The notes below the pieces were generated by a model, which worked only from the letters and a program-made list of their open reading frames with translations, did no database searches and had not been told where the DNA came from. From contig CALCHR010000106.1 of assembly GCA_937901185.1 (NCBI GenBank), positions 1 through 29,837 on the forward strand: a DNA stretch of 29,837 bases. The letters run 5' to 3'. The translations under genes were made by a program, and so were the position numbers. This DNA is from an uncultured Bacteroidales bacterium. GTDB taxonomy: Bacteria; Bacteroidota; Bacteroidia; Bacteroidales; Bacteroidaceae. Each line of letters starts with the position of its first letter. Within the stretch, counting starts at the first letter, position 1. Positions 23,640-29,837 of the stretch are shown piece after piece.

Positions 23640-24728
23640 TCAGAGAAACGCCACTTCCTTGAAGTAGTAGTGGCGCACCTTGCCTGCTTCGTCGCGCAAG
23701 CCCAGTCGGCCATCGTTGTCAAGGCTCTCTATCTCGGCCATGAAGCGGCCGTCCTTGTCTTTGTAGGGATGGAAACCCTCAGCGCGATAGAGTTTGCGGC
23801 AGTAGTGGAGGCGGAGCCATTCGGCCTTACCGGCGAGGACCTCTTGATAGTAGTGCCGGAAGCACTTAACGAATTGGCGCAGCAGGGCGGCGCGGTCGGT
23901 CTCTTTTCCTAACAGTTGGAAGATGGAGATGGGGTTGGGCGCAGAGCCGGTAAAGGCTGTTTGGTTGACATTGATACCTATGCCTACGAGGGTGTTACTG
24001 ATGTCGTTTCCCCGCAGGTCGTGTTCGAGCAACATACCGCAGATTTTCTTGTCGCCCACATAGATGTCGTTGGGCCATTTGATGTGTACTTTCTGCTTCA
24101 CGGAGTATTGCACCGCGTCGGCCACGGCAAGCGCCACCATTTGCGAGAGCAGAAACTGCTCGCTTGCCTTTACACCCTTAGGCTTGAAGCGCAGGGCGAA
24201 AAGCAGATTCTTGCCGGCGGCAGATTCCCATTGAGTGCCGCGCTGGCCGCGTCCTTCGTGCTGAAAGTCGGCCGTGAGCAAGAGAGTATCTTCCTCTCTC
24301 TCCGCCAAGAGAGGTGAGCGCAGGCGGAGCATCAGCGAGTCGGTCTCGGGAAAGTGCTCGTGATACCAACCCTCGGGCAGTTCGGTAAAACGGTAGAGTG
24401 TTTTCTTCGGGAGCTTCTCTACTACGATGTTGTAAGAGTGGTCTACGAGTTGCAAGATGAGTGCGTCGCTCAAGTCGGCACCGAAGTGCACATCGTTCCA
24501 GTGCTTTTTGTTCCAGTGCCATGCGCCGCAGATGCTGCTATATTGGTCGCGCAGCTCGATGGCATAGTCGGGCTCGCACTTCAGCACTACGAGTTGCGGT
24601 CGGTTCAGGTCGATGCAGGCAAATATCTTGTTGCATACGCGGAAAAGGAGAGTGTCGGGGCCGAAAGCCATGTCTTCCGTGGCGCCCTTCTTGGCCAGGC
24701 AGTAGTGGCGTATTTGTTCTATGTCCAT
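23640..24728 (-). CDS. MmcQ/YjbR domain fused to biotin-protein ligase
   Basis: The 362-residue protein has two domains. Residues 1-109 match the MmcQ/YjbR family (CyaY-like fold): IRHYCLAKKGATEDMAFGPD, VVLKCEPDYAIELRDQY, WHWNKKHWNDV and LVDHSYNIVVEKLPKK. Residues about 120-362 are a biotin ligase that joins biotin to acyl-CoA carboxylase carrier proteins via biotinyl-AMP. GRGQRGTQW (159-167) is the biotinyl-AMP loop, KWPND 217-221, KKICGMLLE (catalytic Lys at 228-229) and GIGINVNQ 249-256. The usual DSTN near the start of the ligase domain is ETDSLML here. There is no N-terminal DNA-binding winged helix of the BirA repressor type. The two domains are in one unbroken frame with a short linker. 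It follows yraN by 12 bp on the same strand. What the MmcQ domain adds is unknown. Confidence 0.9.
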   Translation of the reverse strand: MDIEQIRHYCLAKKGATEDMAFGPDTLLFRVCNKIFACIDLNRPQLVVLKCEPDYAIELRDQYSSICGAWHWNKKHWNDVHFGADLSDALILQLVDHSYNIVVEKLPKKTLYRFTELPEGWYHEHFPETDSLMLRLRSPLLAEREEDTLLLTADFQHEGRGQRGTQWESAAGKNLLFALRFKPKGVKASEQFLLSQMVALAVADAVQYSVKQKVHIKWPNDIYVGDKKICGMLLEHDLRGNDISNTLVGIGINVNQTAFTGSAPNPISIFQLLGKETDRAALLRQFVKCFRHYYQEVLAGKAEWLRLHYCRKLYRAEGFHPYKDKDGRFMAEIESLDNDGRLGLRDEAGKVRHYYFKEVAFL

Positions 24729-24740
24729 AGTCTTTATTGT

Positions 24741-25130
24741 TTAGCCCAGGTAGGCCGGATTGTTGCGCAGACTGTCTACGGTGAAGGCTCGCTCTATGTG
24801 GCTGATGCGGAAGGGAGCCGTTTCGCCCACCACGGTGATAATGTCAAAACGGAAGGGGCGGTCTTCGCCCTGGCTGCCCATGTAGGCCTTGGCGGCATGG
24901 ATGAGGTGTTCTTTCTTTTGTGGCGTCACAGCGTCGGCGGCGTTGGCGAAGGTCTCGTTGCGGCGAGTCTTTACTTCCACAAATACCACCTCGCCATACC
25001 ATTCGGCAATGATGTCCACCTCCAAATGTCCGAGTACCCAGTTGCGTTCCAGCAGTCGGTAGCCTTTATGTCCGAGGTAGCGGCAGGCTTCTTCTTCGCC
25101 GATTCTACCCAGTTGGTTGTGCTCAGCCAT
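24741..25130 (-). CDS. YraN/UPF0102 nuclease-fold protein
   Basis: The 129-residue protein matches the UPF0102 (YraN) family, which has an endonuclease-like fold. Conserved features are LGRIGEEEACRYLGHKGYRLLERN (split here as LGRIGEEEACRYL and GYRLLERN), EVDIIAEWYGEVVFVEVKTR, and the basic ending of the family. The E-V-D-I-I and E-V-K residues correspond to the acidic and Lys residues of the nuclease-like active site, and all are present. Cellular role is unclear for this family, although a DNA-metabolism role is suspected. The start overlaps the tadA stop by 8 bp, pointing to translational coupling. Confidence 0.92.
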   Translation of the reverse strand: MAEHNQLGRIGEEEACRYLGHKGYRLLERNWVLGHLEVDIIAEWYGEVVFVEVKTRRNETFANAADAVTPQKKEHLIHAAKAYMGSQGEDRPFRFDIITVVGETAPFRISHIERAFTVDSLRNNPAYLG

Positions 25131-25560
25131 TGCGTTTTTTCTTAAAGAAGTCGCGCATCAGGTTGCCACAGGCTTCTTCCATCACGCCGCTCACCACCTC
25201 CGTCTTCGGATGCAAGGCATTGGGGGCGTAGACGCTGAAGCCGCGCTTGGGGTCGGCGGCGCCATAAACTAGGCGGCCCAGTTGCGACCAGCCGATAGCT
25301 CCGGCGCACATCACGCAAGGCTCCACGGTGACGTAGAGGGTGCAGTCGTTCAAGTACTTACCCCCGAGCGAGTCGGCGGCAGCGGTGATGGCTTGCATCT
25401 CGGCGTGGGCGGTCACGTCGTTCAGCGCTTCGGTCAGGTTGTGAGCGCGGGCGATGATGCGGTCGCGGCATACCACCACGGCGCCCACAGGCACTTCGTC
25501 GCGCTCAAAAGCCATCTCAGCCTGCTGAATGGCCTTTTGCATATATTCTTGGTCTGTCAT
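25123..25560 (-). CDS. tadA: tRNA-specific adenosine deaminase
   Basis: This zinc enzyme converts adenosine 34 to inosine in the anticodon of tRNA-Arg. The 145-residue product has the cytidine/deoxycytidylate deaminase fold. It carries VTAHAEMQAI with His52 as zinc ligand and Glu54 as proton shuttle, and EPCVMCAGAI with Cys82 and Cys85 as the other zinc ligands. Other family blocks are EVPVGAVVV and LYVTVEPC. The Lys/Arg-rich end (FFKKKRNG) is typical. It overlaps yraN by 8 bp. Tex lies 45 bp upstream; a modest stem (GATAGG at 25579-25584 with CCTATC at 25605-25610) lies in that gap without a U-run, so readthrough is plausible. Confidence 0.96.
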   Translation of the reverse strand: MTDQEYMQKAIQQAEMAFERDEVPVGAVVVCRDRIIARAHNLTEALNDVTAHAEMQAITAAADSLGGKYLNDCTLYVTVEPCVMCAGAIGWSQLGRLVYGAADPKRGFSVYAPNALHPKTEVVSGVMEEACGNLMRDFFKKKRNG

Positions 25561-25605
25561 ATATTATATAATGTGTGGGATAGGGCAAGCCTTTACTGCG
25601 GGCGC

Positions 25606-27735
25606 CTATCCTTTGTGGTTGTTCATTCCCTTCATGCTCAGTGCCACGCGGCTGCGTTCGCGGTCCACCTCCATCACTCTGACGCGCACCTTCTGTTGTA
25701 GCTGCACCACCTCGGCGGGGTCTTTGACAAAGCGGTCGGCTATCTGCGAGATGTGCACAAGGCCTTTCACCTTGATACCCATATCTACGAAGCAGCCGAA
25801 GTTCGTGATGTTCGTCACGATGCCCATCAGCTCCATGCCCTCACGCAGGTCGTCGATGGAGCGCAGAGAGTCGTCGAAGCTGAAAGCCTCGGCCGTGCCG
25901 CGAGGGTCGCGTCCGGGTTTGTCCAGCTCGGCCATGATGTCGGTGAGCGTAGGCAGGCCCACGTCGGCCTTACAGTATTGTTTCAAGTCGATGCCGTGGC
26001 GCACGTCGGAGGCGGCAATGAATTTCTCGATGGGCATGCCGCAGTCCTTGGCCATTTGTTCCACCAGTTCGTAGCGCTCGGGATGCACGGCGGTGTTGTC
26101 CAGCGGATTTTTTCCTTGTGCGATGCGCAAGAAGCCGGCGCATTGTTCGTAGGCCTTGGCTCCGAGGCGCGGCACCTTCAAGAGTTGGCGGCGGGAGGTA
26201 AAGGCTCCGTGCTCCGCGCGGTAGTCCACAATGTTCTGCGCCAAAGCTGCGCCGAGGCCGGAAACGTAGGTGAGCAAGTGCTTGCTGGCGGTGTTGAGGT
26301 TGACGCCTACGGTGTTTACGCAGTGTTCCACGGTGCGGTCGAGCGACTTCTTCAGCTCGCCCTGGTCTACATCGTGTTGGTACTGGCCCACGCCTATCGA
26401 CTTCGGGTCAATCTTTACCAGCTCCGCCAAAGGATCGGAGAGGCGGCGCCCGATGCTCACGGCTCCGCGCACCGTCACGTCGTGGTCGGGAAACTCCTCG
26501 CGCGCCGTCTTGGAGGCTGAATAGACCGAGGCACCGTCTTCGCTCACCGAGAAGATCACTGTCTCTTTCGGTGCGATGGCTCTCAGCAGGTCTTCCGTCT
26601 CACGGCCGGCCGTTCCGTTGCCTATGGCCACGGCCTCTATCTTATATCTTTCTATCAAACTCTTAATCCTTGCCGTGGCGGCGGCTTGCTCGTTGCGAGG
26701 AGGGTGGGGGAAGATGGCCTCGTGGTGTAGCAGATTTCCCTGCTCGTCCAGACACACCACCTTGCAACCTGTGCGGAATCCCGGGTCGATACCCAGTATG
26801 CGTTTTTGGCCCAGCGGGGCAGCGAGCAAGAGTTGTTTGAGGTTTTCGGCAAATACGCGGATGGCCTCCTCGTCGGCTTTTTGTTTGCCGGCGGCAGCCA
26901 GTTCGTTCTCTATGCTGGGGCGTAGCAAGCGCTTATAGGCGTCGGTCACGGCCATCTCCATCTGTTCGGCGGCGGGCGTACCGCGTTTCACGTAGAGGCG
27001 TTCCAGACGCTCCACGCATTTCTCGTCGTCCTCTGGCACAATGCTCACACGTAAGAAACCCTCAGCCTCGCCGCGGCGCATGGCCAGCATGCGGTGCGAG
27101 GAGCAGCGGCGTAGTGGCTCGCTCCAGTCGAAATAGTCGCGGTACTTGGCTGCTTCATCCTCTTTGCCCTTTACGAGCTTCGACATGATGACGGCTTCGC
27201 GACTGAAGGCCTGGCGCACCCCGTGGCGAGCGCGCTCGTCTTCGCTCACCTGTTCGGCCACGATGTCGCGAGCTCCTTGCAGAGCCTCGTCAACATCTGC
27301 CACCTCGCCGCCCATAAAGGCGCGTGCTGCTTGCTTGGGGTCTTTGAAGGGCTGCTTCATCAGCATCTCGGCCAAGGGAGCCAATCCTTTCTTGCGGGCC
27401 ACTTCGGCGCGTGTCTTGCGCTTGGGCTTGAAGGGGAGGTATAGGTCTTCGAGCGTGGTAGCATCTTCGCAGGCTGCGATGCGTGCTCGCAGCTCGTCGG
27501 TCAGTTTGCCGGCAGCTTTGATGGTGGCCAGCACGGTCTCCTTGCGGTGTTCCAATTCGCGCCGACGCTCTGCGTGGGCCTTGATGTTGGCAATGGTCAC
27601 TTCGTCAAGACCGCCGGTCATCTCCTTGCGGTATCGACTCACAAAGGGAATGGTGGCGCCTTCGTCGAGCAGACGCAGCGTGTTTCTTACTTGGGCTTCG
27701 TTCAGCCCCAAGGCTTTTGCTATCTTACTTTCCAT
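25606..27735 (-). CDS. tex: Tex-family RNA-binding transcription accessory protein
   Basis: The 709-residue protein has the full Tex layout. An N-terminal helical region opens with MESKIAKALGLNEAQVRNTLRLLD-type sequence (seen as ALGLNEAQV, LRLLDEGATIPFVSRYRKE). A YqgF/RNase H-like domain near 310-450 has GIDPGFRTGCKVVCLDE. A helix-hairpin-helix region follows at about 480-560 (VGVNLNTASKHLLTYVSGLG, VPRLGAKAYEQCAGFLRI). The C-terminal S1 RNA-binding domain spans about 634-705 (GIVTNITNFGCFVDMGIKVK, GLVHISQI). Tex proteins bind nucleic acid and act at the elongating polymerase or ribosome. It is divergent from the YhcH-type gene, with about 90 bp between starts. No clean -7 box was found on its side. 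Confidence 0.95.
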   Translation of the reverse strand: MESKIAKALGLNEAQVRNTLRLLDEGATIPFVSRYRKEMTGGLDEVTIANIKAHAERRRELEHRKETVLATIKAAGKLTDELRARIAACEDATTLEDLYLPFKPKRKTRAEVARKKGLAPLAEMLMKQPFKDPKQAARAFMGGEVADVDEALQGARDIVAEQVSEDERARHGVRQAFSREAVIMSKLVKGKEDEAAKYRDYFDWSEPLRRCSSHRMLAMRRGEAEGFLRVSIVPEDDEKCVERLERLYVKRGTPAAEQMEMAVTDAYKRLLRPSIENELAAAGKQKADEEAIRVFAENLKQLLLAAPLGQKRILGIDPGFRTGCKVVCLDEQGNLLHHEAIFPHPPRNEQAAATARIKSLIERYKIEAVAIGNGTAGRETEDLLRAIAPKETVIFSVSEDGASVYSASKTAREEFPDHDVTVRGAVSIGRRLSDPLAELVKIDPKSIGVGQYQHDVDQGELKKSLDRTVEHCVNTVGVNLNTASKHLLTYVSGLGAALAQNIVDYRAEHGAFTSRRQLLKVPRLGAKAYEQCAGFLRIAQGKNPLDNTAVHPERYELVEQMAKDCGMPIEKFIAASDVRHGIDLKQYCKADVGLPTLTDIMAELDKPGRDPRGTAEAFSFDDSLRSIDDLREGMELMGIVTNITNFGCFVDMGIKVKGLVHISQIADRFVKDPAEVVQLQQKVRVRVMEVDRERSRVALSMKGMNNHKG

Positions 27736-27768
27736 TTGCAGTTTCTATAAAGGTTTGTCGGCTGTCGG

Positions 27769-27800
27769 TTTGGCAGGGTGGAAAACAATGTATAATTTTA
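27769..27800 (+). promoter_or_regulatory. Promoter for the YhcH-type gene
   Basis: TTTG (27769-27772) lies 20 bp from TAATTTTA (27793-27800), which differs from TAnnTTTG only in the last base. Leader of about 23 nt to the ATG at 27829. Confidence 0.55.
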
Positions 27801-27828
27801 CGCAGAAAATCTTTTCAATCTACAGATT

Positions 27829-28278
27829 ATGATACTCAACCATCTCAACGACAGCGACCGCGTGGCAGGGCTTCACCCTTTGCTCCCTCGCTTGTTCGAC
27901 TATGTAAAGACTCACGACCTGAGCGCTGTGCCCGCCGGACGCATTGAACTCTGTGGCGACGACCTATTCATCAACGTGGCAGACGCCACCCTTGTGCTCC
28001 CCGAAGCTCAGAAACTGGAAGTGCACCGTGCCTATATGGATGTACACATTCCGCTGAGCGGCGTAGAGATTGTGGGCTGTCGTCCGCTCAGCGACATCGA
28101 TGTAGAGCCGGATGCTCCCTTTGACGAGGAGAAGGACTTTGCGCTCTACTCTGCTTATGCCAAGAGCTACTTCAATGTCCATCCCGGCGAGTTCCTGATT
28201 GTCTATCCCGAGGATGCCCATGCGCCCATCATCGGTAAGGGAACGCTGCGCAAACTCATTGCCAAGGTAAGGCTCTGA
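27829..28278 (+). CDS. YhcH/YjgK/YiaL family protein
   Basis: The 149-residue protein matches the DUF386 family, a cupin-like beta-barrel. Typical features are the central EVHRAYMDVHIPLSGVE (about residues 64-80), the acidic segment AYAKSYFNVHPGEFLIVYPEDAHAP (split here as SYFNVHPGEF and YPEDAHAP), and a short C-terminal IAKVRL. Metal ligands are expected from the HxxxxD-type residues and the final EDAHAP His. Family members occur in sugar-catabolic operons (for example with sialic-acid genes) and include EbgC-type proteins; a sugar-binding or anomer-related role is suspected but not established. Here it is convergent with an AGE gene and shares a terminator with it, so an amino-sugar role is inferred. 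Confidence 0.88.
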   Translation: MILNHLNDSDRVAGLHPLLPRLFDYVKTHDLSAVPAGRIELCGDDLFINVADATLVLPEAQKLEVHRAYMDVHIPLSGVEIVGCRPLSDIDVEPDAPFDEEKDFALYSAYAKSYFNVHPGEFLIVYPEDAHAPIIGKGTLRKLIAKVRL

Positions 28279-28290
28279 GCCGTATATCTT

Positions 28291-28336
28291 TTATTAGGGT
28301 CCTTAGAGCCATTGTTCTCTAAGGACCCTATTCTTT
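28291..28336. terminator. Bidirectional terminator between the YhcH-type gene and AGE
   Basis: TAGGGTCCTTAGAG (28295-28308) pairs perfectly with CTCTAAGGACCCTA (28317-28330) over an 8-nt loop, a 14-bp stem. TTCTTTT follows on the plus strand; on the minus strand an A/T-rich tail (ATAAAAGATATACG) follows. It serves both convergent genes. Confidence 0.9.
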
Positions 28337-28344
28337 TGTCCAGC

Positions 28345-29520
28345 TTATTGTTTCTTGGCCAGGTCTTCCAGAATCTGCCAGCACTGGAAGAGTCCGCGTG
28401 GCACATGGAAGCAGCCTTTCCACTTACCACCTTTGAGCGTGAGCAACACCTCGCCGCGACGGTTCAGGTAGCCAAACCATTCCGGATGTTCGGGGTCGGC
28501 AAAGTGGCTCCAAGTGTATTCGTGTACGCGCTCAAACCATTCCAGGCATTCTTTCTTGCCGGTGAGCTGGTAGCCTTTGAGCATCGTGATGAGTGTTTCG
28601 ATGTGCACCCACCAAAGCTTTTGGTCCCACTCCAGCTGTTGCAGCGGATGGCCCAGGCGGTCCATGAAGTAGAAGATGCCGCCGTGTTCCTTGTCCCAAC
28701 CATATTCTACCTCCTTCAAGGCTATCTCGGCCGCCTTGTTAATGAGCGCTTGGTCGCCCATGCGCTTGCCGAGGTCCATGATGAACCACATGGCTTCGAT
28801 GGCGTGGCCGGGGTTGAGCAAGCGGCCGTCCATGCAGTCCACCAACTCGTTGTTGGTGCCCAGGTGCTCCACGATGAGGCCCAACTCGGGGCGGTAGAAT
28901 ACGTCCATCACCTCGTGCACGCAGGTCTTGATGGTCTGTTCCAGGAAGGCGGGTTCGAGCAGCGGCTCAATCTCCAGCGCCACGTTGCAGAGAATCATGG
29001 GCAGCGCAAAGCTCTTGAGCGAGCGTGCGCCGGGGCTGGCTTTGCTCCAGCGGCCCTTGGGGTTCTCGGTCTTGGAAAGCACAATGTCGAACGTGCGGCG
29101 AGCGATGTCCTCGTATTCTTTATTGCCGGTGGCCAGGGCCAACTGCCCGAAGGCTATCACGGCAAACGTGTAGCTGAAGATGTTGTAGGGCTCCACCAAC
29201 GGATGACCTTCGCGGTCGAGGGCAAAATACCAGTTGAGCTGGCCGTCGTGGCCATATTTCTTCAAGAACTCGGCACCCTGAATGGCAGCGTCGAGCCATT
29301 CCTGGCGCTGTTCTACCTTATTATATAATGTGGCAAACATCCACACCTCGCGGCCTTGCAGCCAAATGAACTTGTCGGTGTCGAACACGGAGCCGTCGCG
29401 CTCCAGGCAGGTGAAGAATCCACCATGCTCCAGGTCTTGCGACTTCTCCAGCCAGAAAGGAATCACCTTGTCCAGCAGTTCCGCTTTATACTGAGCGGCC
29501 AGTTGCTTGAAATCAGCCAT
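28345..29520 (-). CDS. N-acylglucosamine 2-epimerase family (AGE)
   Basis: The 391-residue protein is an (alpha/alpha)6-barrel enzyme that most likely interconverts free GlcNAc and ManNAc. Catalytic and binding residues seen are Arg57 (WLQGREVW), His239 in LNPGHAIEAMWF and His372 in CFHVPRG, matching the two general-acid/base His of the family. The active-site GHAIEAMWF form is that of N-acyl-glucosamine epimerases rather than the GHD-E-WLL form of cellobiose 2-epimerases, so the amino-sugar type is preferred. Homologues in Bacteroides fragilis (NanE) work on ManNAc released from sialic acid. No nanA or kinase gene is in the window. A good promoter (29571-29601) precedes it and a shared terminator follows. 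Confidence 0.9.
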   Translation of the reverse strand: MADFKQLAAQYKAELLDKVIPFWLEKSQDLEHGGFFTCLERDGSVFDTDKFIWLQGREVWMFATLYNKVEQRQEWLDAAIQGAEFLKKYGHDGQLNWYFALDREGHPLVEPYNIFSYTFAVIAFGQLALATGNKEYEDIARRTFDIVLSKTENPKGRWSKASPGARSLKSFALPMILCNVALEIEPLLEPAFLEQTIKTCVHEVMDVFYRPELGLIVEHLGTNNELVDCMDGRLLNPGHAIEAMWFIMDLGKRMGDQALINKAAEIALKEVEYGWDKEHGGIFYFMDRLGHPLQQLEWDQKLWWVHIETLITMLKGYQLTGKKECLEWFERVHEYTWSHFADPEHPEWFGYLNRRGEVLLTLKGGKWKGCFHVPRGLFQCWQILEDLAKKQ

Positions 29521-29570
29521 ATCTGTTTTAGCTTATAGGGTTAATCGGTATGTAGAGGCTTTCGCCCCCA

Positions 29571-29601
29571 CAAAAATAGTCTTTTTGTTTCTCATGACCA
29601 A
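29571..29601 (-). promoter_or_regulatory. Promoter for the AGE gene
   Basis: On the minus strand, TTG (29601-29599) lies 20 bp from TATTTTTG (29578-29571), an exact TAnnTTTG match. The leader would be about 45 nt. Confidence 0.7.
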
Positions 29602-29837
29602 GTATTTCCCGAAAACATAGGCGCCCATGAGCGGCAGCCTTGCTGTGGTTGCCTTCCGGCCGCCAGCTCCGTCCGGCAAGCCTCCGCTTCGCCTGCACAG
29701 ACCATAGGCTGCAAGCAATCGGCCCCCGTTCTTCTCAGAGCCACATCCCTTTACAAGCCTCTCGCGGAGCAGTGTCAAAAAATTTTTGATAGTTTGACAC
29801 AAAAGTGTCAAGCGCATGAAATTTTTATGTCACGCCT
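29602..29837. other. Non-coding right edge with GTGTCAA dyads
   Basis: I see no convincing gene here. A GC-rich tract (about 29620-29770) is followed by an AT-rich stretch with three half-sites: GTGTCAAA (29772-29779), TTTGACAC (29793-29800) and GTGTCAA (29805-29811). TTGACAC-AAAA-GTGTCAA at 29794-29811 is a perfect 18-bp palindrome. It may be an operator for a gene outside the window. Confidence 0.6.

Noticed and set aside
29533..29817. 94-residue minus-strand ORF upstream of AGE
   Set aside because: It overlaps the AGE promoter and the GTGTCAA half-site region, has no recognisable domain, and its start lies within the inverted repeats. It is probably not translated.

Overview
The window looks like a chromosomal segment of a Bacteroidales anaerobe, most likely Prevotellaceae-like. 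This rests on Bacteroidetes-type promoters (TAnnTTTG -7 boxes, some with TTG or TTTG about 20 bp upstream), weak use of Shine-Dalgarno sites, a membrane-anchored AraC-type regulator, an S46 dipeptidyl-peptidase, and a paired acyltransferase set resembling the Bacteroides glycine-lipid genes. Genus-level placement is inference. I saw no rRNA, tRNA, CRISPR array, insertion sequence or phage gene.

Layout. 1-3.8 kb: a secreted protein of unknown function (-), acetate kinase (+), and an iron/manganese superoxide dismutase followed by a 53-residue rubredoxin (+). 4-7.1 kb: two acyltransferase genes (glsA/glsB-like, -) divergent from a membrane-bound AraC-type regulator (+). 7.2-15.3 kb: surface-polysaccharide genes. 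These are a family 2 glycosyltransferase (+), UDP-GlcNAc 2-epimerase (-), and a tightly packed minus-strand run of UMP kinase, Wzz-like chain-length protein, GT2, GT4-like transferase, EpsG/Wzy-like polymerase and GT2. 15.9-20.3 kb: a DPP7-type S46 peptidase (+), then alkaline phosphatase and a DUF456 membrane protein (-). 20.4-27.7 kb, all minus: BipA/TypA GTPase, a MATE transporter, an MmcQ/YjbR-biotin ligase fusion, YraN, TadA and Tex. 27.8-29.5 kb: a YhcH/YjgK/YiaL protein (+) convergent with an N-acylglucosamine 2-epimerase (-).

How the genes fit together. UDP-GlcNAc epimerisation, UMP phosphorylation and the glycosyltransferase/Wzz/Wzy set all serve sugar-nucleotide and surface-glycan synthesis, although no flippase or priming transferase lies here. 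AGE and YhcH suggest amino-sugar handling. SOD and rubredoxin suggest protection against oxygen.

The most unusual content is non-coding. A family of about 100-bp intergenic repeats occurs five times (1-60, 3876-3986, 9446-9549, 15569-15681, 18199-18311), built from TTCTTAGTAGTTACC-like units with a conserved tail. Two copies are 53/54 identical in inverted orientation 18 kb apart. A separate array of four 22-bp dyads (GTTAC-N7-GTAAC) lies upstream of the MATE gene. A strong terminator for the epimerase gene is embedded in the 3' coding end of the convergent glycosyltransferase. The MmcQ-biotin ligase fusion is the most notable protein architecture.
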